Source of the DNA: Gaiellasilicea sp963705515
GTDB taxonomy: Bacteria; Actinomycetota; Thermoleophilia; Gaiellales; Gaiellaceae
DNA: 64,000 nucleotides
NCBI GenBank assembly: GCA_963705515.1
Contig: CAVPJV010000008.1
Location: forward strand, 1,054,001-1,118,000
Reading direction: 5' to 3'
This document shows, one piece after another, positions 42,589 through 52,059 of the stretch (positions within the stretch are counted from its first letter, which is position 1; each line of letters begins with the position of its first letter). The notes beneath the pieces were generated by a model that saw only the letters and a program-made list of their open reading frames with translations, did not search any database and was not told the DNA's origin. A program made the translations under genes and the position numbers.

Positions 42589-44021
42589 CCCTCGCCGCCG
42601 CCGATCTCCAGCAGGCCGCCCGCGACCACCTCTGGATGCACTTCACGCGCATGAGCGGCTACGCCTCGAACGAGGTGCCGATCATCGTCCGCGGCGACGG
42701 CTGCTACCTCGAGGACTCGAACGGAAAACGCTACCTCGACGCGCTCGCCGGCCTCTTCTCGGTCAACCTCGGCTACGGCTTCGGCGAGGAGATCGGGCAG
42801 GCGGCGCTCGCGCAGATGAAGGAGTTGCCCTTCTACACCAACTGGTCGTACGCGCACCCGCGCGCGATCGAGCTGGCCAGCGAGCTGGCCTCGCTCGCGC
42901 CCGGCGACCTCAACCGCGCCTTCTTCGTCTCCGGCGGCTCCGAGGCCGTCGAGTCGGCCTGGAAGCTCGCGCGGCAGTACTTCCTCGCGCGCGGCGGCAA
43001 GCGGATCGAAGGCGGCGACGAGACGCGGCACGACGAGCGCGTGGGCGCCCCGCCGCCGCGCAAGTACAAGGCGATCGCCCGCCAGGTGGCCTACCACGGC
43101 ACGACGATGGGCGCTCTCTCGATCAACGGGATCCCGGCGCTGCGAATGCCGTTCGAGCCGCTCGTGCCCGAGGTGCGGCACGTGATGAACACGAACCGCT
43201 ACCACCGTCCGCCGGAGGAGACGGAGGCGGAGTTCACGCAGGTGCTGCTCGCGAACCTCGAGGACACGATCGTCTCGATGGGGCCGGAGACGGTCTGCCT
43301 GATCCACATGGAGCCCGTCCAGAACGCAGGCGGCGCCTTCACCCCGCCGGCCGGCTACTGGCAGGGCGTCCGCGAGCTCTGCGACCGCTACGACATCCTG
43401 CTCTCCGCGGACGAGGTGATCACCGCGTTCGGCCGCGTCGGCCACTGGTTCGCCTCCGAGCGCTACGACATCCGCCCGGACATCGTCTGCTGCGCGAAGG
43501 GCCTCTCCTCCTCGTACGCCGCGATCGGCGCCGTGATCGCGAGCGACAAGGTGACGGCGCCCTTCCTCGAGGACGCGTCGATGTACGCGCACGGAATCAC
43601 CTTCGGCGGCCACCCGGTGATGTCGGCGATCGCGCTGAAGAACATCGAGATCATGAAGCGCGAGCGGATCATGGAGCGCGTGCTCGAGAACGAGGGAGCG
43701 TTCCGCGCCACGCTCGAGACCCTGCTCGAGCTGCCGATCGTCGGCGACGTGCGGGGGACCGGCTACTTCTACGCGATCGAGCTCGTCAAGGACAAGGAGA
43801 CGCGCCAGACGTTCGACGACGACGAGTGCGAGACGCTGCTCCGCGGCTTTCTCTCGCCGGCCCTGTTCGAGCGAGGCCTGATCTGCCGCGCCGACGACCG
43901 CGGCGACCCGGTGATCCAGATCTCGCCGCCGCTCGTCGCGGGCCAGGCCGAGTTCGACGAGATGGTCGGGATCCTCGGCGACGTGCTCGCGGAGGCGGGC
44001 ACGAGGATGCACGCCGCCTAG
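42585..44021 (+). CDS. Class III omega-aminotransferase (putrescine/omega-amino acid:pyruvate type)
   Basis: The sequence shows LWMHFTRMSGYASNEVPII, GDGCYLEDSNGKRYLDALAG, FFVSGGSEAVESAWKLARQY, the Asp motif LLSADEVITAFGRVG and Lys305 in CCAKGLSSSYAAIGAV for PLP. It belongs to the omega-amino acid:pyruvate/putrescine aminotransferase group, which transfers a terminal amino group to pyruvate or 2-oxoglutarate. As last gene of the polyamine operon it could act on putrescine or on GABA. It is 478 residues long, with ATG at 42585 overlapping potC. Confidence 0.92.
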   Translation: MTLAAADLQQAARDHLWMHFTRMSGYASNEVPIIVRGDGCYLEDSNGKRYLDALAGLFSVNLGYGFGEEIGQAALAQMKELPFYTNWSYAHPRAIELASELASLAPGDLNRAFFVSGGSEAVESAWKLARQYFLARGGKRIEGGDETRHDERVGAPPPRKYKAIARQVAYHGTTMGALSINGIPALRMPFEPLVPEVRHVMNTNRYHRPPEETEAEFTQVLLANLEDTIVSMGPETVCLIHMEPVQNAGGAFTPPAGYWQGVRELCDRYDILLSADEVITAFGRVGHWFASERYDIRPDIVCCAKGLSSSYAAIGAVIASDKVTAPFLEDASMYAHGITFGGHPVMSAIALKNIEIMKRERIMERVLENEGAFRATLETLLELPIVGDVRGTGYFYAIELVKDKETRQTFDDDECETLLRGFLSPALFERGLICRADDRGDPVIQISPPLVAGQAEFDEMVGILGDVLAEAGTRMHAA

Positions 44022-44105
44022 CGCGGCTGCGTGAAGGTGTGGATAACCGCCGTGCCTGAACCCCCGGAGAGCCGCTAGGGTCGGGACGACCGCCAGGGAG
44101 GGCAG

Positions 44106-44852
44106 ATGGAGAACGGAAAGCCCGGCGCAGCCGTCGTCGTCGCCGACGAGGTCACGCGCCGCTACGGAGCAGGCGACACCGCAGTCGACGCGCTCAAGGG
44201 CGTCTCGCTCGAGGTCGGCCAGGGCAAGCTGACGGCCGTGATGGGCCCGTCCGGCTCGGGCAAGTCGACGCTGATGCACATCCTCGCCGGGCTCGACAAG
44301 CCGACCACCGGCACCGTCCAGATCGACGGCACCGAGATTACGACGCTGAAGGACTCCGATCTGACGAAGCTGCGCCGCAAGCACATCGGCTTTGTCTTCC
44401 AGTTCTTCAACCTGCTTCCCATGCTGACCGCGGAGGAGAACATCACGCTGCCGCTCTCGATCGCCGGCGACAAGCCGGATCCCGAATTCTTCAGCGGCCT
44501 CATCGACAAGGTCGGCCTCGCCGACCGGCTGTCGCATCGCCCCTCCGAGCTCTCTGGTGGGCAGCAGCAGCGCGTCGCGATCGCACGGGCGCTCGTCTCC
44601 CAACCGACGGTGCTCTTCGCCGACGAGCCGACCGGCAACCTCGACTCCACCACCGGCCACGAGATCCTCGAGCTGATGCGGGACTCCGTCGACTCCTACG
44701 GGCAGACGACGGTGATGGTCACGCACGAGCCGCGCGCGGCCGCGATCGCCGACCGGATCCTGTTCCTCGCTGACGGGGTGATCGTCCGTGACCTGCCGGG
44801 CGCGACCCAGCACGAGGTATTGAGGACGCTGGAGGAGATCGCCGCTGCGTAG
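44106..44852 (+). CDS. MacB/LolD-type ABC transporter ATP-binding protein
   Basis: Walker A is GPSGSGKSTLMHILAG, the Q loop is FVFQFFNLLPMLTAEEN, the signature is LSGGQQQRVAIARAL, Walker B is VLFADEPTGNLDS and the H loop is VMVTHEPRAAA. The TAEENITLPL pattern is typical of LolD/MacB-class mechanotransmission transporters, not importers. The partner FtsX-like permease follows 9 bases downstream. TAGGGT at 44076-44081 may be a -10 element. It is 248 residues long. Confidence 0.93.
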   Translation: MENGKPGAAVVVADEVTRRYGAGDTAVDALKGVSLEVGQGKLTAVMGPSGSGKSTLMHILAGLDKPTTGTVQIDGTEITTLKDSDLTKLRRKHIGFVFQFFNLLPMLTAEENITLPLSIAGDKPDPEFFSGLIDKVGLADRLSHRPSELSGGQQQRVAIARALVSQPTVLFADEPTGNLDSTTGHEILELMRDSVDSYGQTTVMVTHEPRAAAIADRILFLADGVIVRDLPGATQHEVLRTLEEIAAA

Positions 44853-44861
44853 GGGGAAGCC

Positions 44862-47424
44862 GTGACGAAGTTCGCACTCAAGGGACTGCTCGGCCGCAAG
44901 CTCCGGACGGCGCTGACCGCGCTCGCGATCGTGCTCGGCGTCGCGATGATCAGCGGCACCTACGTCCTCACCGACTCGATCGACTCGGCCTTCGACACGA
45001 TCTTCACCGAGGTGCGGGAAGGCTCGAGCGCGGTCGTCACCGGCAAGGCGGCGTTCGACCTCTCCGACGGCAGCGGGGCGACTGCACCGGCGTTCCCCGA
45101 GAGCGTCCTCACGACGGTGCGCGGTGTCGACGGCGTCGAGCTCGCCGAGGGCAGCGTCGACAGCGACTCGACGACGCTGATCGGTCGTGACGGCAAGGCC
45201 GTCGTCAACGGCGGCGCTCCGAACCTCGGCTTCGCGATCGCGCAGGGCGAGTCGCCGTTCAACCCACTCGCCCTCGTCGAGGGCGACTGGCCCGGGCCGA
45301 ACGAGGTCGTGATCGACAGCGGCACGGCAAAGGACGAGAACTTCAAGATCGGCGACGTCGTCGGCGTCCAGGCCGAAGGGCCCGTCCAGATGCTGAAGGT
45401 GTCGGGCATCGTCCGGCTCAACGCCTCGATCTCGATCGGCGGCGCGACGCTGGCCGGCTTCGACCTGCCGACCGCGCAGCGCCTCTTCAAGAAGGTCGGC
45501 AAGCTGGACGAGATTGCGGTCGCCGCGGCTCCCGGCACGAGCGACGCGCAGCTGGTCGAGAACATCGCGGCCGTGCTCCCGGCCGGCACCCAGGTGCGCA
45601 GCGGCCAGGCCCAGGCGGCCGACGACGCGGCCGACACGAACGAGTTCATCACCTTCCTGCAGGGCTTCCTGCTCGCCTTCGCCGGCATCGCGCTCTTCGT
45701 CGGCAGCTTCGTGATCGCGAATTCGCTCTCGATCACGATCGCGCAGCGGGCGCGCGAGTTCGCGACGGTGCGGACGCTGGGCGGCTCGCGCCGGCAGATC
45801 CTCGGCTCGATCATCGTCGAGGCCCTCGTGGTCGGGCACGGCCGCGTCGGTCGTCGGCCTGTTCCTCGGGCTCGGCCTCGCGAAGCTGCTCTTCTGGCTC
45901 TTCGACGCCGTCGGCTTCACGCTCCCGAACAGCGGCCTGCTCTTCGAGACACGGACGATCGTCGTCTCGCTGGCGGTCGGGATCATCGTGACGCTCGTCG
46001 CAAGCCTGCGGCCCGCCGTTCGCGCGACGCGTGTGCCTCCGATCGCCGCCGTCCGCGAGGGGGCGACGCTGCCGCCGTCGCGCTTCGCCCGCTTCCGCAC
46101 CGTCGGCTCGCTCGTGATCACCGGTCTCGGCTTCGCCGCCCTCCTCTACGGGCTCTTCGGCAGCGGGCTCGGGACGACGCAGATCCTCGTCTGGATGGGC
46201 GTCGGCGCGCTCCTGATCTTCGTCGGCGTCTCGCTCTTCGCCGCGCGTCTCGTCCGGCCGCTCGCGGCAGCGCTGGGCGCGCCGGCCGCACGGCTGGGCG
46301 GCTCCGCCGGGAAGCTCGCGCGCGACAACGCCCGCCGCAACCCGCAGCGGACCGCCTCGACCGCGTCGGCGCTGATGATCGGCCTGGCGCTCGTCACCCT
46401 CGTCGCGACGCTCGCCGCCGGGATCACGAGCACGTTCCGCGGCGCCGTGGATGAGCTCTTCATCTCCGACTACGCGATTACGGCGCAGAACAACTTCTCG
46501 CCGATCCCGATCGACGCCGCCGAGGCGGCCGCGAAGACCCCGGGCCTCGAGGCGATCGCGAGCACCCGCTCCGGCGAGGCCCGCGTCTTCGGCTCGACCG
46601 AGTTCGTGACCGCGGTCGACCCGACCGCGGCCGAGGTGATCAAGCTCGACTGGGTGGAAGGGTCGCAGGACGTCTTCGGTGAGCTCGGCGCCGACGGCGC
46701 GTTCGTCGACGACGGCTTCGCGAAGGATCACGGGCTCAGCGTCGGCTCGCCGATCACCGTGACGGTGCCCTCCGGCAAGCAGCTCGAGCTGACGGTGAAG
46801 GGCATCTTCGACCCGCCGGCCGGTGGATCGCCGTTCGGCGTCGTCACCTTCTCGAGCGCGACCTTCGACAAGGTCTACGACTCCCCGCGCAACCTCTACA
46901 CGTTCATCCTGATGGACGGCGGCGAGTCGGAGGCGAACACGCAGGCGCTCGAGGCATCGCTCGGCACGGACTTCCCGAACGCGAAGGTGCAGACCCGCGA
47001 CGAGTTCGTCGACAACCAGATCGCCGCCCTCAACCAGATTCTGAACATCCTCTACGTGCTCCTGGCGCTGTCCGTGATCGTCAGCCTCTTCGGGATCGTC
47101 AACACGCTCGTCTTGACCGTCTTCGAACGCACGCGCGAGCTCGGAATGCTGCGGGCGATCGGGATGACCCGCCGCCAGGTGCGCAGGATGATCAGGCACG
47201 AGAGCGTGATCACGGCCCTGATCGGCGGCACGCTCGGGATCGTCCTCGGCGTCATCCTCGGCGCGCTGCTGATCGCCCGCGTCGACTTCATCGAGTTCGC
47301 GCTGCCGACGACGCAGATCATCGTCTTCGCGATCATGACCATCTTCGTCGGGATCGTGGCGGCGATCTTCCCGGCCCGCCGCGCCGCCCGTCTCAACCCG
47401 CTCGAGGCGCTCCAGTACGAGTAG
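44862..47424 (+). CDS. FtsX/MacB-type ABC permease (two FtsX units), one frameshift
   Basis: The N-terminal helix (RKLRTALTALAIVLGVAMIS) is followed by a MacB-type periplasmic-side domain, a first FtsX block (QGFLLAFAGIALFVGSFVI, FATVRTLGGSRRQILGSI) and a second set after residue 480 (RKNPQRTAS-type coupling region, then VLLALSVIVSLFGIVNTLVL, ELGMLRAIGMTRRQVRRM). This two-FtsX layout is usual for large actinobacterial members. The frame breaks at about 45834 (GTCGGGCACG behaves as one extra G), restoring VVGTAASVVGLFLGLGLAK; corrected length is 853 residues. With the ATPase it would form an exporter or envelope mechanotransmitter. Confidence 0.87.
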
Positions 47425-47426
47425 GG

Positions 47427-48836
47427 CTAGGGCGCGGAACGGCGCGCGACGCCGGAGCGCTCGGCCGCGGCGGCGACGGCCGCTGCGACGAGGGGTGCGA
47501 CGTCCCGGTTGAACACGCTCGGGACGATGTACTCGGGTCCGAGCTCGTCGTCCGCGATCGTGCCGGCGATCGCGTGGCCGGCCGCCACCTTCATCTCCTC
47601 GGTGATCGCGGAGGCGCGGACGTCGAGCGCGCCGCGGAAGATCCCGGGAAACGCAAGCACGTTGTTGATCTGGTTCGGGTAGTCGGATCGTCCCGTCGCG
47701 ATCACGGCGACGACGTCCTGGATCTCCTCCGGCAGCACCTCCGGGGTCGGATTCGCCATCGCGAAGACGATCGCGTCGTCGGCCATCCGGCCGATCGCCT
47801 CGGGGGTGACGGCGGCAGGCCCCGAGACGCCGATGAAGACGTCCGCGCCGACGAGCGCCTCCTCGACCGAGCCACTCTCGCCGTCCGGGTTCGTCACGCC
47901 GGCGTACTCGGCATGGGCCGCGCTCATGCCCTCGCGGCCGGCGTAGAGCGCGCCCTCGCGGTCGCAGCCGACGATCCGGCGAACGCCTGCGGCGAGGAGG
48001 ATCCGCGTGATCGCGACGCCGGCGGCGCCGACACCGAGCACGACCACCTTGACGTCGTCCGGCCGCTTGCCGACGACGCGCAGCGCGTTCAGGAAGGCGG
48101 CCAGGACGACGACGGCGGTGCCGTGCTGGTCGTCGTGGAAGACCGGGATGTCGAGGCGCTCCCGCAGGCGCCGCTCGATCTCGAAGCAGCGGGGCGCGGC
48201 GATGTCCTCGAGGTTGATCCCACCGAAGCCGGGCGCGATCGCCGCGACGGTGGCGACGATCTCGTCGACGTCGGTCGTGTCGAGGCAGATCGGCCAGGCG
48301 TCGACGCCGCCGAACTCCTTGAAGAGGAGCGCCTTGCCCTCCATCACCGGCAGCGCCGCCTCGGGGCCGATGTCGCCGAGCCCCAGCACGGCCGTGCCGT
48401 CGGTGACGACGGCGACCGCGTTCTGCTTCACGGTCAGGTTCCAGACCGTGCTCTTGTCCTCCGCGATCGCGGTGCAGATCCTGGCCACGCCCGGCGTGTA
48501 GGCCATCGACAGGTCGTCCCGTGTCTTCAGCGGGATCTTCGAGACGACCTCGATCTTGCCGCCGAGGTGGAGGAGGAAGGTGCGGTCGGAGACGTGCTCG
48601 ACCTCGATCCCGTCGAGCGCGCGCACCGCGGCCACGATTGCCTCCTCGTGCGCCTGCCCTGTCGCGAGCACGGTCACGTCGCGGACCTTCTTCCCGGGCT
48701 CGACGCGGACGAGGTCGATCGCGTCGAGCAGGCCGCCGGCGTCGCCGATCGCCTGCGCGAGCCGCGCGAACGATCCCGGCCGGTCGTCGAGGTGGACGCG
48801 TAGCGTCGTGCTGAACTGCGCTGAGAGGTGGCTCAT
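47427..48836 (-). CDS. NAD(P)-dependent malic enzyme with N-terminal ACT domain
   Basis: The enzyme converts malate to pyruvate and CO2. Residues 10-85 form an ACT domain (TTLRVHLDDRPGSFARLAQA) that may bind an amino acid. The catalytic part has MAYTPGVARICTAIAED (Tyr), GKALLFKEFGGVDAWPICL (Lys), VFHDDQHGTAVVVLAAFLN and the Rossmann motif VVVLGVGAAGVAITRILL. ATG at 48836 with GCAGGG upstream gives 469 residues. The fusion of ACT with malic enzyme is common in Gram-positive bacteria. It ends 2 bases from the convergent FtsX gene. Confidence 0.94.
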   Translation of the reverse strand: MSHLSAQFSTTLRVHLDDRPGSFARLAQAIGDAGGLLDAIDLVRVEPGKKVRDVTVLATGQAHEEAIVAAVRALDGIEVEHVSDRTFLLHLGGKIEVVSKIPLKTRDDLSMAYTPGVARICTAIAEDKSTVWNLTVKQNAVAVVTDGTAVLGLGDIGPEAALPVMEGKALLFKEFGGVDAWPICLDTTDVDEIVATVAAIAPGFGGINLEDIAAPRCFEIERRLRERLDIPVFHDDQHGTAVVVLAAFLNALRVVGKRPDDVKVVVLGVGAAGVAITRILLAAGVRRIVGCDREGALYAGREGMSAAHAEYAGVTNPDGESGSVEEALVGADVFIGVSGPAAVTPEAIGRMADDAIVFAMANPTPEVLPEEIQDVVAVIATGRSDYPNQINNVLAFPGIFRGALDVRASAITEEMKVAAGHAIAGTIADDELGPEYIVPSVFNRDVAPLVAAAVAAAAERSGVARRSAP

Positions 48837-48872
48837 GGGCCCTGCGGCGAGCCTAACGGTACGCTCCCCGCG

Positions 48873-49748
48873 GTGCGCGTGACCCTTTGCGACGTCGGGC
48901 CCCGCGACGGGCTCCAGAACGAGCCGGAGACGCTGGCGCCGGAGGTTCGCGCCGAGCTGGTTCGGCGGCTCGCGGCGGCGCGGCTGCCGCGGATCGAGGC
49001 GGTCAGCTTCGTCTCGGACGAGCGGGTGCCGCAGATGGCGGGCGCGGAGGAGGTCGTCGCCGCGGTGGGCCGCGTCGAAGCGGAGCTCTCCGGGCTCGTG
49101 CTGAACGAGCGCGGCTGGGAGCGGCTGGCGCAGACGCCGCTCGCCCGGGTCAACGTCACGCTCGCCGCGACAGAGACGTTCAACCAGCGGAACGGGAACG
49201 CGTCGCTCGAGGAAGCGGCGGCGCGCGTCGACCGGATCCTCGCCGCCGCCGACCGCCCTTCGACGGCGACGATCAGCTGCTCGTTCGGCTGCCCGTTCGA
49301 GGGCGACGTCGACCCCGGTGTCGTCGCCGACCTGGCCGAGCGGCTCGTCGCGGCCGGGGCGGGGGAGGTGGTGCTCGCCGACACGATCGGCGTCGCGACG
49401 CCGCGGCCGGTGGCGCGGCTCGTCGAGCGCGTCTCGATCCTCGGCGTCCCCGTCGGCGGCCACTTCCACGACACGCGCCACACCGGCGTCGCGTGTGCGT
49501 GGGCGGCGGTCGAGGCCGGCGCGACCGTGCTCGACGCGTCCGTCGGCGGCCTCGGCGGCTGCCCGTTCGCGCCGCGCGCGACCGGCAACGTCGCGACCGA
49601 GGACGTGCTCTACCTGCTCGAGCGCGAGGGCGTGGAGACGGGCGTCGACCTCGAGGCGCTGATCGAGGTCGCCGTGTGGCTCGAAGGACTACTCGGCCGC
49701 GAGCTCCCCGGCCGCGTCTATCGCGCCGGCCGCTTCGACGCCAAGTAA
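48873..49748 (+). CDS. Hydroxymethylglutaryl-CoA lyase
   Basis: The HMGL-like TIM-barrel lyase is clear from TLCDVGPRDGLQNEP, AVSFVSDERVPQMAGAEEV, FGCPFEGDVDPG, VLADTIGVATP, GHFHDTRHTGVACAWAAVEAG and the active-site loop VGGLGGCPFAPRATGNVATED. It cleaves HMG-CoA to acetoacetate and acetyl-CoA, the last step of leucine breakdown. GTG at 48873 starts at the first conserved residues; the length of 291 is normal. It faces a CoA-transferase gene tail to tail across a palindrome, and acyl-CoA dehydrogenase and thiolase genes lie 8 kb downstream. Confidence 0.93.
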   Translation: MRVTLCDVGPRDGLQNEPETLAPEVRAELVRRLAAARLPRIEAVSFVSDERVPQMAGAEEVVAAVGRVEAELSGLVLNERGWERLAQTPLARVNVTLAATETFNQRNGNASLEEAAARVDRILAAADRPSTATISCSFGCPFEGDVDPGVVADLAERLVAAGAGEVVLADTIGVATPRPVARLVERVSILGVPVGGHFHDTRHTGVACAWAAVEAGATVLDASVGGLGGCPFAPRATGNVATEDVLYLLEREGVETGVDLEALIEVAVWLEGLLGRELPGRVYRAGRFDAK

Positions 49749-49826
49749 CAGTCTGTTGCAAGAAGATCTTCGCTCGAGTGGCCACGGCGGCGCCCACTGC
49801 CAAGTAACAGACTGTTACTTGGCAGT
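49740..49826. terminator. Convergent-end palindrome with a duplicated arm
   Basis: A perfect 31-base palindrome (49796-49826; 15-bp arms, GCCAAGTAACAG inside) spans the stop of the minus-strand CoA-transferase. A second copy of GCCAAGTAACAGTCTGTT (49740-49757) contains the stop of the plus-strand HMG-CoA lyase. Both genes therefore end with GCC AAG TAA. The hairpin probably terminates both transcripts. The duplicated arm suggests local duplication or conversion. Confidence 0.65.
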
Positions 49827-50990
49827 GCGAACGACGCCGACTTCGGCGAGCGCGTCGATCTCTGCGTCCCCGTAGCCGGCCTCGGCGAGGATCTCACGGC
49901 TGTGCTGGCCGAGCAGCGGCGGCTCGGAGCCGTAGCGGATCCGCTCGCCGTCGGCCGAGAACGGCGGTGAGACGAGCTCGCGCCCGCCGAGCTGCTGCAG
50001 GATCCCGGTGGCGCGCAGCTGCTCCTCCTCGGCGACGGCGGCGAGGTCGTTCACCGGCGAGGCCGGCACCCCCGCATCGCGGAGCCGGGCGAGCAGGTCG
50101 GCCGTCGTCTCGGTCGCGATCCGTTCCTGCAGCAGCGGGATCAGCAGCTCGCGGTTGGCGATGCGGAGCGGGTTCGTGGTGAAGCGCTCGTCGCGCGCAA
50201 GCTCCGGCGCCCCCACTGCCTGGCAGGCCTTCTCGAAGAGGCGGTCGTTCGCCGCGACGATCATCAGCTCGCCGTCGGCCGTCTCGAACACCTGGTACGG
50301 GACGATCAATGGGAACGCGGTGCCGTGCCGCCCGGCAGGCGCGCCGCCCGCGAGGACGTCGACCAGCTGGTAGGGAACGAGCGACAGCGCCGTCTCGTAG
50401 AGCGAGAGATCGAGCGTGCGTCCGCGGCCCTCGTGCAGCGCCGCGACGATCGCGAGCGCCGCCCACACACCGGTGCCGATGTCGATCAGCGAGACGCCGA
50501 CCCGCACCGGGTGCCCGTCGGGCTCGCCGGTGACGCTCATGATCCCCGCCGCCGCCTGCATCAGCGGGTCGTAGCCAGGCTCGGAGGCGAGCGGTCCGTT
50601 GCGCCCGAAGGCGCCGATCGTCGCGTAGACGAGCCGCGGGTTGCGCGCCCGCAGCGCCTCGGGCCCGAAGCCGAGCCGCTCGGCCGTGCCGGGACGCAGG
50701 CTCTGCACGGCCACATCCGCGCCGTCGGCGAGCCGCAGCAGCGCCTCGAGGCCGTCCGGCGACTTCAGGTCGAGCGCGAGCGAGCGCTTGCCCGCGTTCG
50801 CGGAGAAGAACATGACGCTGCCGCCCTCGAAGAAGCGCGGGCCCCAGTCGCGCGCCTCGTCGCCGCGGCCGGGGTGCTCGATCTTGACGATGTCCGCGCC
50901 CAGCGCGCCGAGGATCTCGGTGGCGGTCGGCCCTGCGAGCGAGCTCGTCAGGTCGAGCACGCGGATGCCGGCGAGGGGGCGGAAGGCCAT
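49815..50990 (-). CDS. Class III CoA-transferase (CaiB/BaiF family)
   Basis: Family III CoA-transferases move CoA between organic acids through an Asp-bound intermediate. The sequence has the family start GIRVLDLTSSLAGPTATEIL, KIEHPGRGDEAR, LDLKSPDGLEALLRLA, the Asp region GYDPLMQAAAGIMSVTGEPDG and VGVSLIDIGTGVWAALA. The ATG at 50990 gives 391 residues, normal for the family. The acid pair is not evident. The final codons lie inside the terminator palindrome shared with HMG-CoA lyase. Confidence 0.92.
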   Translation of the reverse strand: MAFRPLAGIRVLDLTSSLAGPTATEILGALGADIVKIEHPGRGDEARDWGPRFFEGGSVMFFSANAGKRSLALDLKSPDGLEALLRLADGADVAVQSLRPGTAERLGFGPEALRARNPRLVYATIGAFGRNGPLASEPGYDPLMQAAAGIMSVTGEPDGHPVRVGVSLIDIGTGVWAALAIVAALHEGRGRTLDLSLYETALSLVPYQLVDVLAGGAPAGRHGTAFPLIVPYQVFETADGELMIVAANDRLFEKACQAVGAPELARDERFTTNPLRIANRELLIPLLQERIATETTADLLARLRDAGVPASPVNDLAAVAEEEQLRATGILQQLGGRELVSPPFSADGERIRYGSEPPLLGQHSREILAEAGYGDAEIDALAEVGVVRTAK

Positions 50991-51023
50991 CGCTGCATCA
51001 TCGCGACACCGCCCTCTGCGAGG

Positions 51024-51638
51024 ATGCGGGAAGTGTTCAGTTCGATCGTCGACGCCGTCTCCGGATCGAACTGGAGCTACCTGGTCGTCTTCGCGGTCGC
51101 GATGATCGACGCGTTCTTCCCGATCGTGCCGAGTGAGGCGACTGCGATCGCAGCCGGCGTCGTCGCCAGCACCGGCGGCCTCGACGTCGGGCTCGTCATC
51201 CTCGCCGCCGCGCTCGGCGCGATCGCCGGCGACAACATCTGCTTCGCGCTCGGGCACTTTCTCGGCTACCGCGTCGAGCGGCGGTTCTTCGCGAGCGAGA
51301 AGTCGCAGAAACGCCTGAAATGGGCGCAGGAGATGCTCGAGAAACGGGGCGGCTACCTGATCGTCGTCGCGCGCTTCATCCCCGGCGGCCGCACCGTGAC
51401 GACATTCACCTGTGGTCTTGTCGAGACCTATCCGTGGCGCCGCTTTCTCCTGTTCGACGCGCTCGCGGGGCTGATCTGGGGCACGTACACGGTCCTGCTG
51501 GGCTACTTCGGCGGCAAGACGTTCGAGGAGGAACCCTGGAAGGGGCTCCTCCTCGCATTCGGGATCGCGATCGGCGTTACGGCAGTGGTTGAGGCGGCGC
51601 GACATCTTCGTGCCCGCCGCCGTGCGGGGCACGCCTGA
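51024..51638 (+). CDS. DedA family membrane protein
   Basis: DedA proteins flip undecaprenyl phosphate or phospholipids and influence envelope integrity. The sequence has IDAFFPIVPSEATAIAAGVV, GAIAGDNICFALGHFLGYR, the conserved arginine region GGYLIVVARFIPGGRTVTTF and the end helix. About four or five membrane segments lie in 204 residues. ATG at 51024 is preferred; GTG at 51033 is possible. Its last 62 bases overlap the convergent membrane-protein gene at 51577. Confidence 0.92.
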   Translation: MREVFSSIVDAVSGSNWSYLVVFAVAMIDAFFPIVPSEATAIAAGVVASTGGLDVGLVILAAALGAIAGDNICFALGHFLGYRVERRFFASEKSQKRLKWAQEMLEKRGGYLIVVARFIPGGRTVTTFTCGLVETYPWRRFLLFDALAGLIWGTYTVLLGYFGGKTFEEEPWKGLLLAFGIAIGVTAVVEAARHLRARRRAGHA

Positions 51639-52020
51639 GCCCGAGGTCGCGCATGCCGCGATGCGCGATCACGCCCGCCGTCACGGCCACGACGAGCGCC
51701 AGCATGCCGTGGAACCCGTGCACCCAGCCGCTGGCCGGGTCCTCGTCGGGCGGGGCCAGGAAGATCTGCGCCGTTCCGAGGAAAAAGAGGAAGAACGTGA
51801 AGCCGATCCACTTCCAGGCCCGCGGCCAGGCGCCGAACGCGGTCAGGAAGACGAGCAGCTCCGCCGGGTGGATGATCGCGAAGCCAATGAAGCCGTGCGT
51901 GTCGAGCGCGCCCTCGCCGGCGCCGGTGACGTACGCGGTGATGAAGTACGCCTGCGCGAAGACCAGGAGGACGATCAGCGACGCGAGCACGAAGTTGATC
52001 CACAGGAATATCCGTCTCAT
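51577..52020 (-). CDS. Small four-helix membrane protein (DUF6220-like)
   Basis: The 147-residue protein has four hydrophobic segments (IFLWINFVLASLIVLLVF, IGFAIIHPAELLVFLTAFG, WIGFTFFLFFLGTAQIFL, GMLALVVAVTAGVIA) with conserved-looking His residues in HGFIGFAIIHPAE and WVHGFHGML. Paired His in neighbouring helices recall small DUF6220-type or heme-binding membrane proteins, but I am not certain of the family. It overlaps the 3' end of the dedA-like gene by 62 bases. Confidence 0.7.
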   Translation of the reverse strand: MRRIFLWINFVLASLIVLLVFAQAYFITAYVTGAGEGALDTHGFIGFAIIHPAELLVFLTAFGAWPRAWKWIGFTFFLFFLGTAQIFLAPPDEDPASGWVHGFHGMLALVVAVTAGVIAHRGMRDLGLRRAPHGGGHEDVAPPQPLP

Positions 52021-52059
52021 GCGCGCGAGCCTACGGGACCGGGCGGATAGCGTTTACCC

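Noticed and set aside
41910..46121. 1403-codon minus-strand open frame
   Set aside because: It runs antisense through potC, the aminotransferase and the ABC exporter genes, a typical artefact of high GC.
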